The notes below the pieces were generated by a model. That model saw nothing but the letters and a program-made list of their open reading frames with translations, did no database searches and had not been told where the DNA came from. 64,000 nucleotides of DNA. Origin: Misgurnus anguillicaudatus (taxonomy: Eukaryota > Chordata > Actinopteri > Cypriniformes > Cobitidae). Below are positions 24,902 to 39,900 of this stretch, one piece after another (position 1 is the first letter of the stretch; each line of letters opens with the position of its first letter). The stretch spans positions 5,634,001-5,698,000 of the forward strand of contig NC_073356.2 of NCBI RefSeq assembly GCF_027580225.2, in the 5' to 3' direction. The position numbers and the translations under genes were made by a program.

Positions 24902-27900
24902 GCATCATTTTGGCATGATATTGCCTGTTAAAAAGTGGTCTAACTGCACAATGTTGCCCATAAAACGAATTAGTCATGTTTGTGATTAAGTGGAATCATT
25001 TGTGATTGATGTTTGTTAGAGTTAAACTTTCTAATGCATATATCTTATCAGATAAAAAACCTTGGTGTTTTAGTACCCTTATAGCACAACGTTGCCCTGG
25101 TCTAAGTATGAAAATAAAAACAAAGAAAGTCTTCAGACAATCAAACATACTTCTTTATATACTGCGCACATACACATATTTTTTCTGTAAAATTATTTCA
25201 ATTTAAACATGTTAAAAAGTGATATTTATCCTGCCAATTGGTGGCACTGCATCCCATGTGGCTTTGCTTTCAACAAGTACTGCTCCACCCCCAAACAAAA
25301 GGTCACAACCACTTCAGCCCCTCATTTCATTGGAGAGACTTGTCAGGTGATATTATACATATATATATTTAAAAAAAATAATTAAAGGGGCGGTGTGAGG
25401 CTCAGAAAGGTAGTTTGTTGCCCGAGGGCAACACTGTGCTGAGAGGGTTAATGCACTTTGATAGATTAAGCCCTCATAGAAACTTGAAATTTAGCTGCTG
25501 TTTTTTTTCCATATTTGCAGTAGGCAAGACTCTCTACATTAGGACCAGTTCAACAAAACTCCCTTCTAGACTTTACAATCAAATTCTCAGTTAGATTTTC
25601 CATCTAATAGTGTCAAAGTTGCCTGTTTCCACTTTTGTGTCTTTAAACGCTCGTTTTTTGAGGTTGACAGCTTATAAAAACTTTTTTGCTTGTTAGCTGT
25701 ACACCTTGTCACACAGCAGCTTTTAGGTATTATTCTGTTTTTAAGTTTAATCTGTAAATAAGTTTTTATAAACTTTTATAAACAGGCAGCTTTTCATAGT
25801 ACTCATATTAGTAGAACTGCGTCCACTAGGGGGGAAGGTAGTCGATGATGCACTTTTTTCTCTTTAAAGGCTGAGTTTTACGGCTTGACAGCTTATTAAA
25901 ACTTATTTCTGTTTTTTTTTGGCTTGTTAGCTGTACACCTTGTCACACAGCAGCTTTTAGGCATTATTCAGTTTTTTGTTATAAGCCAGAAATGACAAGG
26001 AGGTAGAGCCCTGCAAGCCCGTCGGGGCCCGACGGGGCCCGACAGGCTAAGCCCATTTGGGCCGGGCTCGGGCCGTTCTTTTTTTTTACAGACCGGGCTC
26101 GGGTCGGGCTTATTTTAACGTCTCTCCTCATTGTGTGTGTGTTTGCGTGTGTAGCAGAGACAGCGCGCATCTGAGGCTTACATTAATGGGTTTATCCTTT
26201 AAACGTTACTTTTGCTACGTTTACTCCTTTCATTTACACACCACCGTTTTCGACCCTCATAAACGGATTCGTTCGCAAAAGCTGCAGACCTTGTTTTAGT
26301 TTGAGAACTCAAGACGTTGCGCTGCTGTGTAAATGAACGTAGATGGAGTCTTATGTAAACGAACAGCTCATGTTAATGTGACAGGCGCTGTCAGTGACAG
26401 CGCATCATTTTCAAAGTAAAAATTATTTTTATTCAGGTAAATGGAGGTTTGCAACGGAGGTTTTGACAAAAATAGTAAACATCTATACCAACCAGCTATT
26501 ATAAACGCTATATCAGATTGTTTTAGCATGTATCCTTATAGAAAATGTCTGTTTTATATTTATGTTTGAGTATTGTTAGGTTTGAATATTGTTGTAATGT
26601 TGTTGTTGTTTTGTTTAAATTTATTTAGCTTATTACGAAAGATAGACCGTAATTTTAAACGCCATACGCGTTGTAAAGGTCAATTTGAAGGGAGAATTGT
26701 AATGGGTCAGATATTATTTTCGAGTTTAATTTAAGTTTTTCTTGCTACTTTAAAATGAATTTCGTTTCATATTATTTGTCTCTTAATTTTAATCGATGTT
26801 TTGTTGATAAGTTTTGTGAATATAAATGAATAAACACAAAAAAATCAACGTCATATTAATATTTAATGCTTGTTTAGCCAATTGCGCTTTTTGCTATAGC
26901 GGAGGACGTGCACGGACCTCGCACACTTTTAAAAATTAACGTCATACTAATTTTTATTTATTAATTGCACACTGAACAGTGACAGTTAAGGGAAGATAAG
27001 TTATTTAGTGTTTTTCTGAAGAATACAGTCAGTTCGTACAAAAATGTTCAAATGGACTATAAGATCATAAAGATGAACTGTGAACAATGAACTATTAACT
27101 CCCTACATTAAAGCAATAAGCATTTCTAATCTGTAGGCTAAAGCTATACTTCACCTCTTATTACGCATCCGAGAGAGAGAGCGCGCATCAAAGAGCGCGC
27201 GCGTCAGAGAGAGCTTAAAAGTGATTGATATTGGTCTCGGGTCAGGTCGGGTTCGGGCTGAAAAAATTGCAGGCCTTGTCGGGCTAGGGTCGGGTAGGGC
27301 TTGAACACTTCGGGCCAGGGCCGGGTTAGGGCTGGAATTTTTGGCCCGTGCAGGGCTCTACAAGGAGGTGGCCTCTCACAATACAAAGTCAATGGAGACG
27401 GTTGGATTGTTTTCCCCCCCGTTGGGCGTGGTTTTCAGGTTATGACACGCTGCGCTCTGTCTCTATTTGACAGGTTCGGTGTGCAGTTCACAAAAAAGTA
27501 ATCAACACCCATGAAACATTTCTCAACCAATCAGAATAAAGCATTCAACAACCCTGTGTTATAACTAATAATAATCAATACACCAAAAAAAACATGCTTA
27601 ATAATTTTTTACTACAAAAAACATGGTTAATTTTCGTAAAGGCAGATTGGGAATGTATTGACCTGGACCAACAGGGACACTTCGGTTGTTGGGCATTGGT
27701 GACCAGACCTTTAACAGCAATGTAGACAAGCAGAGAACTGAATGCTAGAGGAATGATCTTTTCAAATGACACTTGAACACACAGAGCTACTGAAAATCTT
27801 ATAACATTTTAACTCCTTTCCAAAATTCTAAATCATACATATTTTATTTATGTCTCTGTCATACAGGCAATAATTGAGGCTTTTATTAGGGACAATGTCA

Positions 27901-30900
27901 CACTAAATCTACCCAACAGCTTCAGACATTCTGTTCATCTGGAGCTACTGCACAAACTTCAACAAGGGTGAGACGCTAATTGATGCTTTTATAAACACGT
28001 ATGGTTTAAACGTAAAAATAAAAACAGTACACATGTCATAGTTTTAAAGGTCCCGTTCTTTCTGGGTTTTTGAAGCTTTACTTGTGTTTACAGTGTGCAA
28101 TATAACATGTGTTCATGTTTCACGTGTAAAAAACACGGTATTTTTACACAATTAACTTATCTTTATATTGCTGTTTTCACTGTCCTATAAACGGGCTGAT
28201 GTCTTCCTTGTTCTATGAAGTCCCTCCTTCAGAAATGCATAACAAGTTCTGATTGTGTAGTTTGTTTAGTGTGTTGTGATTCGACAGCAGTTTAGCCAGA
28301 GCCGTTTGACCTTATATGGCTACTGACCTAGTCCTGTGGACGGAGTTTAGTCAAAAACTCTTATACTGACGTCATTAAAGTAGAATGTAGAGGGCTGTAG
28401 TGAATTCTGTTCAAGAAAATATATCGCCTGGCAGTGAACTTTAAGCTTTATCATTTTGCAGATATTATTTATGCACTTACAGCAACATTACACACTAACT
28501 AAAGTTTGAAAAATGGGATCAGGAAGAATGTGACATTTAATAAACTTGAAAAAATCTTACTAATTGGAGGCTGCCATTGTGTTTTTCATTACACATGACA
28601 TCAAATGGTTGCAATAAAACACATTCTATTAAGGCTACAGCAAGGTAAACATGATAAACAAGTCTTTAATCAGTAGATTATAAAATGAGTTAAAACAGAA
28701 GTTCAGAGTTATAAACACGCACAGACAGCAGGTGGCAGTATTTGGTCTGCATTAAAAATACAGCATCAGGTCTTCTGTTCAGCACTTTCACAGTGAGTAA
28801 CTTAATTGAAGAATAATACAGAAAATATACTAATGAAACAAGATCAAAATAAAGGTGATCTGAGAGGTAAGAATATAAAATATTCTCACATGAAAAACTA
28901 TAGTATGTACCATAGTATTTATTATAGTAAACTAGTAATATTTCACAACAATCTTTACACGTCATCCATTTCAGAACGCAAAACATAATGGCGGCCTCCA
29001 AAGGTTAAAATTATTACATGTTGGGTTTTTTAAGTAATGTTTTAATATTTAATGTTTTTCTTTAAATTAAAGGTATAGCGGAAGATTTTTCCCGAATTAT
29101 TTAAAAGAACCGGCCCTTGATATTTTTTAAAAAATGCACACGCAACACTCCCGAGAGGGACCGCCTGTTAAACGCGTGCACGAGACAGAGAGAGAGCATG
29201 CAGGAGCTCAATTCTTCTCTTCTCTCTGTTTACAAGTTTCTGTCGGCATGTTTACCGTGTCTGTGCGGTTCGTGACTTGTGCCAGGGCTAGCATCGCTAA
29301 TCATAGCTTACATCAACTTTTACTAGCAGTGATTTTAAATGGATTTCTCCAAATAGCATGACAAAATGTACCTTTCCAGTAGAAACTTCGCGTGGGAAGC
29401 CCAACCTGTCCTATTAGCTCACGCCAGCGTGTGAAATAGTCTCCCATAAACACTCTGGTCTTGTTTCTTTCTTTATAGTCCTTTCTCTTCTTGTCATACA
29501 ATTCGTAGACACTTTTTCTTGCGACCCTCAGACATTTCGAAAAAAAACACAGTGAGAACGCGAGCTTCAATGAATGTTTGAAACCGTAGAACAACACACA
29601 TACACGTGAAAGTGCGCATGTGCAGCAAGCGAACCTAGAGGCGAGCACGTACGACAGTTATACGTCAACATATAATCAGAATGATTGACATCTGGGATGA
29701 CCAATAGTCTTGATGATCCGCCCGGAAAACGGAAATCTTCCGCTATACCTTTAATTTTTATAGTTACAAGCATACAAGTCTTCATAGTCAGGGTACCTTT
29801 TAAGGTGCACTGTTTTTACTGGAGAAGAAGCTTCAAAGCCAGTTTTCCATTATGGGAATTTTTAAAGTTTGTGAAAAATAAATGAAAATAACTTTGTGTG
29901 TTTTGTGTCAGGGACAGGGTTGTGGAGGAGGTGTGTCATAAACTGTGTGTGTGTAACGCAGTGAGAGACTCGCTGGAAGGTCGAATTCTCAGTGTGTCAT
30001 TTCATCAGCTGCTTCTGAAACCCAGCAAAAATGACATCAACTTCCTGCTGGAGGTACAGACCAAGCACCCACTCATTGCTGTGTATTACAGTCATTTTAT
30101 CATGCGGTACTGGTGAACCTCTTTACTCATTCTATGTTGACTCTTGTATAGCTCAGTGTTGAAGGTGTAGAGCTATGTGTTAGTAGCGCAAAAAGTTGTG
30201 GGCGTTACTTGGACCCAGGAAAAACACATACTGATTTCCTTAGAAAATCACTTTAGATAAAACTTCTGCCACATGCCTAAATGTAAATATCAACTGAAGT
30301 GGTTTATTTTTCATTAATAAACAGTGGCAATATCAATAAAATAAAAGACACAAATGTTAAATAAATCATTTGTTATTAGTCAGAACAAATAATATTTCTT
30401 TACAGTGTTTTCTCTTGAAACAAAATCCTGTCGCTGTCAGTACTCACAGTTGTGTTGTGTCTGCAGGTGTGTGCGCGGTCTGTACATAACACGTCTGAAA
30501 CAATCAAAAAGAAAATGGCTTTCTTCATCAAGTAAGTATAATTACAAAGTTTCGCCAGCAGTTTTTCATTGTAGATTTAATGTCCTTGTTTGTATTTGCA
30601 GGAATGTTTGTGAAAGTCTGGAGGATGTTTCTCTGGCTCTCATGGTGTCGTCTCATCAGCTTCTCACAGAGCTTCTCGGGGACGAGGAGAAGCGGCTCCT
30701 TATGGAGCAGATGAGGAGGAGCTCAGCCACAGTCAACCTCAACGCCAAACCTCTCCCTTCCTTCTATGATATTCCCAGTATGTCTTTGATTTATATTTAA
30801 TCTGACAGTGTGAATTATAATCAAATGCCTTAGGGGGAAATGTCATTTAACTGGTTATTGTTGTTTGTGTTTTGCTCTGGACAGCGACTGCCAGCGTCAA

Positions 30901-33900
30901 CATCGGTCAGCTTGAACAACAACTCATTCTCTCACTCGATGCTCGACAGATCAGACAAATTGTTATTGAGCTTCACGGGATGGCCGAGCGACCCTTCTGG
31001 AGGGTCAGCAGTAAGGTAAAATGTCACAAATTTTACTGCAATAAATTACAAAATAAATTAATGCAGTCAATCTTTCAAGTGTGCATCAACTTCATAATTT
31101 AAGTCAGTGTTTCCCAATCCTGGTCCTCAAGCGCACCCTTCAAAAAAAGTTTTAGATGTCTCCTTATTTAAAACACCTGATTCAACTTACGAGCCTTCTT
31201 CCAAAATGGTAAACATGTCTCCCTAACAAGCTGATGAGTTAAATCACGTGTGTTAAATAAAGAGACATCTAAGGCTACGTTTATCCGTGGGCGGATATTT
31301 TCATTAACGGACATTTCAACCTCTCCGGTTTCAAAAATAATATTGTGCACACATGTCAGTTTTCAGAAAAGTGTTCATTTACATGTACCCGTGCATATAT
31401 GCCGTCAAGAGAAGCTCAAGCCAACGTAAGCCACTCACCGGCGGCGCTAGTGGTGACGCGGACTGGTTCTTTGTGTTGGAGGGAGGAGTTGTAGCAGTAG
31501 GTGTTCGATGACGTCAAAGTACCGCGAGACTGATTCGAAATTAGACCTCTACGTGTGATTTCTCAACTCGCTCTCGCGAGATTCGTTTGTCTCAGTTTAC
31601 ATGCAAGCGTGCAAACGAAGGTTTTCAAAATATCCACTTTGGCCGGAGTTTTTAGAAAGAATCGGTTTCAGAGGCGAAATCTACGTTTACGTGTAAACGA
31701 AGGGTGCAAACGAAGGTAAATGTCTCCGTTTTCCAAATAACCATGTACGTGTAAACATAGCCTAAATTTTTCTGGGAGGGGGTGCTCGAGGACCAGGATT
31801 GGGAAACACTGTTTTAAGTAATTGCATTACTCAAGTTATTTTCCAAATTAGATGCCCATATGCATGAGGCACACTAGTCAAATGAACCAGGCTTTGGGGG
31901 TCGAAAACACTCGGGAGGGGTTTGGTTTGGATAGTGTGAGTGCGCCCTAGAGGTCACTTACTGTCATTTGTGAAATGTGTAATTTATGTGCCACATATTG
32001 CTCTATGTTAAATTGGTCACCTTAAACTCAGCAGTTGAGCCCTGTATTACTTTTGGGGGACTAATTGGGATGGTTGAATGTTATATTTAAATAGTTTTAG
32101 TTTGATAATAGTTTTTTACACTTTTTTGGAAAAATGTGTCTTATTAGTCTTAATAATTGTTGACTGTGTACTTTAAACTAAGATAAAGTGTTTGTATGTA
32201 TTTATCCATTTTATTTTGTGTTTTCCTTAGTGGGAGGTTCCAGCTGATTATGTAAATGTAATACTAGCAATAAAAGATAACCTGACTCGAGACCTGCTGT
32301 ACATCTTAATGGCAAAGGGGCTGCACTGCATCGATGTAAAGGTATGTATCCAGACAGGATCAACATCAATGACGTACAATAATTACAGTTCATATCATGT
32401 CAGGATGTGACTTTTGCAGACTTCTGACAGCCAAGTTTTCCAAAATGCTTTTTGCAACAGTGACAATTGGTATTTTAATGCAAGTTATATTGTTATATCT
32501 GATGATATATTTATAAATGTTTATAATATTTACATATTGTTTCATGTAATACAAATAATATTCCTTTGATGTTTTTAAAAATACAGCTCCTGATCTCGAA
32601 ATAATGTTAAATCATGAAAAGGTTGTAAGTCTTATTATTACATGGTTTTGGTGGATTTTCTGTGGTTGTTATTTGATGGAGCCTTTGTTTCGTTGTGTGC
32701 GACAGGATTTTGTTCACGCTCGGCAGCTGTTCACAGCATGTCTGGAGGTGGTAACAGAGTTTTCTCCTAAGCTGCGTCAGGTGATGCTCAATGAGATGCT
32801 CTTACTGGAGATCAGAGCGCATGAGGCGGGTACTGCCGATGGCAACATGGAGAGACCTCCACCCGATCTGGTCAGCAGGGTACGAGGATACCTGGAGATG
32901 AGGATACATGGTGTGTGTTTATACTTTGAACTGTCAAGTTTTTTCTAACTAATATTTTGACAAATTCAGGGTTCCCACGGGTCCTTGAAATCCTTGAAAG
33001 TATGTTCATCTGGGGGAAAAATTCAAGGCCCTGGGAAGTTTTTGAAAAAATACATACATAGATACAAGTCATTGAAAGTGCTTGAATCTATTTTATGCAA
33101 CAAGTTTTCTGAAAAAAACATATTATTCCCTGTGTAGTGTAGTATAATATCATAAAAATTCTAGACTTTTTTTCCATAGTTGTGTTTGACACATGAAAAC
33201 GTCTCTGGTTACAGATGTACCCTTTGTTCCTGGAGAAGGGAACTCGCGCTGCGTCTTTCTTGCCATACTTCCTGCGTCCCTGTAATGCCGTCTTTGGCAA
33301 TATTTCAGATAGCGATATACTTCTTGGGTCCCGCATCACCCTGTCTTTGTTGTTAAGCCTCACCATTGGTTGAATTTGATATACACATTCAGACGCACTT
33401 ACTCCTGGAGGCATCCCCAAAGTGTCACCGCAGTGACGCAGCGCGAGTTCCCTCGAAAGGACACTGTAACAATTTATCTTAAAAGGTAACACGATGTAAC
33501 CTTGCTCTCACTTGAAATGTGTCCCCACATTTAGTTTCAAGTCTCTAGGCCTTATCGTTTGGTCTGCACAATCAGTTTTACGGCAGAAAAATACAGCAGT
33601 ATACAGCAAATACGGATGCTTGACCCCTAAATATTAAATAGTTGACTTAAATTTTACAAATTTAGTTAATAGTAAGAGCTCAAGCCCTGTTTTCTTACTT
33701 GCAAGCTTAGAAATGTTTGGGGTTCTAAATAAAACAATTGGAAAGATTCATCTCATTGGGTTTGCCCATTTTAAAATATTTTTGTTAACATTTGAAGTTA
33801 AATTTAATAAAGATAATGGCAGTGTATTTAAATAGTCGTTCTACTCTTATATATATATATTTCTACTACATGGGCACAATCTGTGTTTTTTGCTGTCCAG

Positions 33901-36900
33901 TCAAATGATAAACATTTTTATTACCTTTGTCTCTGCGTGAGTAAATTACATCTCAGCTACCCATGTGTGTAGCAGTATGAACACTGTTGATGGCCGTAGT
34001 TGTTAGTGATATAAGGAGATATACTGTTTTTTTGTTTTGTTTGTAATATGTCATCAAAATGTTGATTTTGTCAGATATTCCAATGCGTCAGATTGTTGGT
34101 GAGGAGTGTGTGGTTTTTATGCTGAACTGGAGAGAGAACGAGTATCTGACCCTGCAGGTTCCACAGTCACTGGTCAACAACAACCCATATGTCAAGGTGT
34201 CTGTACCCAACCTGTATGAAACGCCAGCATAACCTTTACCTCTTTAATCTCAGATTGTCATAAATAACATTTCTCTGTACTGTCACTGGTGCAGCTGGGG
34301 CAGCTGATAGCATCCACCTGTAAGGAGCTGCCGGGCCCTAAAGAGAGCAGACGGACGGCTAAAGAGCTCTGGGAAGTTGTGGTGCAGATCTGTAGTGTTT
34401 CCAGCCAGCACAAACGCAGCAATGATGGCAGAGTCAGTCTTCTGAAACAAAGGGAGTCTTCACTCGGCATACTGCCCCGGTGAGACCTTACAGCTCTACA
34501 TGACCCTATGAGCTTTGTCATTTAACTTCATACTAAAATGATACTGTGCTTGTTAATGCTGCAGTTCCTGCACATTTTTATGCATTGTTATATTCTTTCT
34601 ATGTTCTTTTTTATTTAAGGAGCAAATTCATGACTTTTATGAAAAAACTACGGGTAAGTGGGACAATTTTCTACATTCACTGTTGTATCCAAGTCTCAAG
34701 GCAAATTGAAATTTAAACTCGAAAGAAAAATGCAAATCCAACAAGTAACATGAAGAATAAACAATCTTATTTATCTGTTCACAAATCAATTTTGGACACA
34801 TACATTTTTAACTTTTTTTTTAACTTAATGTCTAAGTTTTGTGGAGACATCAGCTTGAGAGTCTGATGCCATGAAGCAAAAGAGATTATACTAGCAAATC
34901 CAAAACACTCATATTCACTTAAGTTGTTATGTAAAATTGTTTTTATTTATTTTTATATACATAAAGCATTATTATAAAACGGCTCATTCTAATTGGCGTT
35001 CTAAGCCGTGATAAAATACCCCGGTAAACCCCACGGTTCAGATCGCATTACATAAGTATACCTGTGCCACGGTTGCTGCGTACTGATTTATGAAAATAAA
35101 CACCACATTCTTTAATCATATTTTTAATGTGTCTACAATTGCACAATTAATGGCGATATCCAGATAAATGTCAATAAATATTATTTGGTCATCTCGTCAA
35201 TAAAGAAAACGTTCCCTGAGGAGTTTCAACCTCAAATTCATATTTCCGCTATCCACTGGGTAGCGATCTTACGCAACTTAAACACTGACGCATTCACTCA
35301 ACACTGAAAACACAGTGTAAGTTTTGATCGGGCTCTGAATCTGATCTCTTACAAAAGTTCTTCACAAAAATGGAATTATCTCCTGAAATTTGAGAGGTGA
35401 TAAGAGAACAAATGAAGGTAGGATGAAACTTTTTTTAAAGCGGAGCATCTGTTCTTTCATTTGATATATTTTATGTTTATTTAAAGAAGATCATTTTTCT
35501 GGAAGCCATTAAACTAAAACTGGGTGGCAACTTAAAAAAAACGCTGACGGGGAAAGAGTTAAGGTTAAGCATGCTTCCAAGCATATCACTTCAACAGTTG
35601 CACAATATAAATATTAATGTATATTTTAGATTAATGTTGATTTATAAAAAGAAAAACACCACAGTCTTAAATTATTTAATTGTGTCTTTGCTGCGTCTGT
35701 GTTGTTTGTGAACTGCGCTCTGTTGCAGCCACACTTGATTCTGAGGAACTACTTTGTTTGGCGGAAGAGTATTTGTACTAATATAATTACAACTTATTTG
35801 TGTTTTATTTTATAAAATCCTGCTAACGTTATGCATATGAAGTAACCGTTTTATAAAAGCAATAAGCCCCGCAAAGCAGTGGGGTTACAGTGCATTTTAT
35901 AACAGCTAAGGGGGTTTTAGGCATTCCGCTTCACGTCGTGCCTAACAACGCCCCTTAAAGCGGAGTCCACGATGTTTGAAAAACGGTTTGGAAAAGGAGA
36001 CAGGCCGACTACCAAAACACACTTATAGCCAATCAAATCAAATCAAATGCTGGGTTGCGTATGTGTGAGGTGGGTCTATCAACAGAAGGTCCAGATTCTA
36101 TTGGGGTAGGGGCGTGTTTGTTTAGGTGATTTCAAATATCAACATTGGCTTTCAAACATCATGGACTCCGCCTTTAACTGTTATAAAATGCACTGGTAAC
36201 CCACTGCTTCTTGGGGCTTATTGCTTTATTAAATTAGATAAAATTATGTAAAATTTTTCTGCTTTTTGTTTTTCCGTTTTAGGAGCCACTGGTTCTGACG
36301 ACACTCATTTCTTTGTTTGTGAGACTTCATAGTATCGTACGGGTAATACACCGCTTACAACAATTATTTGTTATAGGCTATTGTAACATCACATCAGCGA
36401 TGAGGTTTTAGACAGGAATGTATTCATTATGTAAATTATTTGCACATTATTTATGCATATTATGTATTTTTCCAGGATGATATAGTGAATGAGGTGACCG
36501 CTGAACATCTCTCCATATGGCCTTCGTCTCTGGCCAAGTACGGTGCTATGTTTTACGATATACCTGTCTATGTAAAGACTGATTAATAATAATAAGAATG
36601 ATGTTTTTTGATGGTACAGTGTTTGAGTCTGATGGTGTAATGATGATGATTTTATTGGATTTGCAGTTTACAGTCTGTGGACGTTGAAGCTGTGGTTGTC
36701 ACATTAAAGGAGTTGGTGAACTACGCACTCAGCCTGAACCCCAACAATCAGTCTTGGCTCTGCACACAGGCCGACATTTACTTTGGTGGGTAGTAGACTT
36801 GTGTTATTTCTTACAACATTGGAAAATGGACGCACTATTATAAGCCTCTTTACACAAGATGAGAGCAATGCATAAACAAGTTTAACAACGCAGGTATAAA

Positions 36901-39900
36901 ACATTTAACAGTTGCTAAATTTGTGCTCTCAAACTTAAACCAAGTTATATTAATTGAACACCAAAATATCAAAATCTAATGAATGTAAAAGCATGTAAAT
37001 ATAAAACAGAAAAACAGGGTTTGCTTTAACACTTATTCATATAATTCAATTAATGTTTTTAGAGAGGAAAAATTTAATTACATGACAACTTTTAAAAATG
37101 TGAACTCTTACAGCAGCAGTTTTTAAGTGTTAATGTGTTAATTTTTGTTTAACAGTCACCAACCAGTATTCTGCAGCAATGCATTATTACCTACAGGCTG
37201 GGGCAGTGTGCTCCGATTACTTTACTAAACCCGTCCCACCGGATGTTTACACGGACCAGGTGCGAAAGTCTAAAATAACCTGCAGTTAACACACTTCTCT
37301 GTTGATTTATCTGATGACATGTTATTGATCTGAAATCTTGCATACAGGTTTTAAAGAGAATGATCAAGTGTTGCTCGCTGTTGAACTGTCACACTCAGGT
37401 ACCGCACTGCATCTTTGTCACAAATCCCATAAGAGATGATTGTTGATAAACTCATGCAGTCATTGTCTGCAGGTGGCTGTTCTCTGCCAGTTCCTGAGAG
37501 AAGTCGATTACATGACGGCATTCAAAGCCCTTCAAGAGCAGAGCAGGTGAACTCGTGCAGCATGTTGTGTAGATACTTACCTGAAAAATTGGTCAAGTTT
37601 TAAGTTTTGGTTTTATTGTTCAATCCAACAGTCATGACTCCATGGACTCTTTCTATGACTACATCTGGGATGTGACCATTCTGGAATATCTTACATGTAT
37701 CCTTTAGAAAAAAGTTAACTCCAGTCATTGTAAATGTATCTTATGTTTTTGTTTGTTTTTAACATTATTGTACTTGTGGACCTCAGTGTTGACTAAGACG
37801 GAAGCAAATAACAATCCTGTGCAAAGTCTTAACCATATTAGATGCTTCGCCAAAAAAAAAATCTAACAAAAAGATGTTTAACTCTTTCCCCGCCATTGAT
37901 GAGTTATCCCGTCAATTACGAGAAAAAAATCACCGGCAAAGACAAGGTTTTACGGCAATAGATATTTCCGCTATTATCACTAGGTGGCCCTCTTACACAA
38001 ATGATAAAACACTGAAGCATCCACTGATCCAAACACAGTAAAATCTCTTTGTTTGTTTTTGAAATCGCTCTGAATCTGATCTCTAACAAAAGTCCTTTAC
38101 AAAAATGCAATCATCTCAAATTTTGTATTTTTTAAGAAACCTACGCATATTTAGTGTATACTTTTCTGGAGGCATTAAACTTTTGTGAAAATCATAAAAA
38201 ATGCTGGGGCTGGCTGGCAACTTTTTTTTTTTGAATACCTACCCAGGTGTCCCTAAAGTGATGATGTTTTTAAGAATAATGTCATCAAAATACTTTATTT
38301 ATTAATTTCGGTTAAATCAATCAAATCGTATTTAATGTCATCACTCTTTGTTTCCCTATGGTCAACTTGTACACATATTTTAATGTAACGTTGTAGGTAT
38401 TTTGCCCCAAGCATTTTGGAGATCTTGTAACAGTTATTCAGTATTATGATGATGAGTGTTTGGAAATCTTTATGGATACTCTTTACCTCATTTCTAGTTA
38501 TTAGGGATGCATATCAATTAATCGCGATTAATCTATAGCAGAATAAAAGTTTTTGTTTACATCATATATGTGTGTGAACTGTGTATAATAATTATGTATA
38601 TATAAATATGCACACATGCATGTATAATTTTAAGAAAAAATATATTTATATATTAAGTATTTATATTTATATATAATATAAATTATACATAAATATACAA
38701 ATGTATATGTAAACATGTAAACATTGCTTAAATATATACATGCATGTGTGTGCATTTAACTATACAAAGTTATTATATACAGTACACACACATATATGAT
38801 GTAAACAAAAACTTTTATTCTGCTATAGATTAATCGCGATTAATTGATATGCATCCCTACTAGTTATACGTCAGAAACTAGTCTAATACAGTATGTCGTC
38901 ATATGTCGAAGTGAAAGAGTTTTTGACTTTTTGGTTAGTTAATCCATAACCTTTGCCCTCAGCCATTCATCACAAACGAGGAGAGAGCGACAAACGACAA
39001 GTTGCGGTAAGCTGTGTTTGAGTATCATTCAAGAATCACGCTGCAAGACACATTTGAGCTTCATTAAGATGTCTATTACACATGTAGAAATCGCCGCAAA
39101 ACTGTGTCATGCAGTTATTGTCACTTAAAAACAATTTTATAGATTTGGACATCTAGTTAACTGAACTAGCTCGCCTAACTAAATTAATTGAACAAAATTA
39201 AGCCAATTAATTTTTAAATGTAACAACATTACACAAAGAAAACAGCTAAATAAAAGGCAAGCTTTCAGTACATGACTTTTGGTCAGATTTTGATGTTGTT
39301 GCAGACAAAGTCTCTTTAAAGTCAATATTGAAAATTGTTTCTAAACACATTATAAATGTTAGAAATGTATTGCTGAAACACTCCAAAAAGACTGTAAACC
39401 ATGTAGTACTGAATTGCAAAATGAAACAGCAGGGAATCCTGAATGTTTTTCCAAGAATTTGATAACTTATTTTAGTTACTTGGCTTGGTTGGGTGATTAA
39501 TAACACATTTTTCTGTAGTGTGACAACCTCAGAAACACATTTAATCACATGATAATGTATTATTTTAAATAATAAACTCAACCACAAATTATTTGCAGAT
39601 ATAACCGCATATCGCGTATCATTGGTATAAAGGTATAAACAGAAATGTTGGCCAAGTTTTCATGTTAATTTATGTGAGAACCTTTTTGTCATAGTATACA
39701 TAGTAAGACGACAGATCTTGTGTATAGTGTAAGGACCACAGCAATCAAGTAATCTCACGGTCCAGTAGTGTGAGTTTGCCTTAAGTGTTTATTTCATGTC
39801 CACGATACTAATGATGTTTAACGCATTTTAACAGATTAAAGCCATTGGACAGACAGAGCTCAACTCCAGTAATCCAGAGGAAGTCTTGCAGCTTGCAGCT

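Larger units (their letters stand above)
15852..27967 (+). other. ints8: ints8 exon map, coding exons 1-9
   Basis: 15852-15981, 16593-16767, 17189-17329, 18581-18652, 18733-18784, 21270-21452, 21585-21692, 23531-23683, 27867-27967. Phases at exon ends are 1,2,2,2,0,0,0,0,2 and join without a break. Introns 5, 7 and 8 are long because of inserted elements. Confidence 0.93.
29912..34653 (+). other. ints8: ints8 exon map, coding exons 10-18
   Basis: 29912-30053, 30467-30531, 30602-30777, 30885-31015, 32231-32341, 32706-32910, 34075-34196, 34295-34479, 34620-34653. End phases are 0,2,1,0,0,1,0,2,0. Exon 18 is only 34 bp (FMTFMKKLR). Intron 9 carries a 680-bp TTAA element and intron 13 a nested hAT pair. 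Confidence 0.93.

Noticed and set aside
24714..24989. Frames on both strands rich in Cys-Val and Thr-His
   Set aside because: Translation of the GT minisatellite; no homology.
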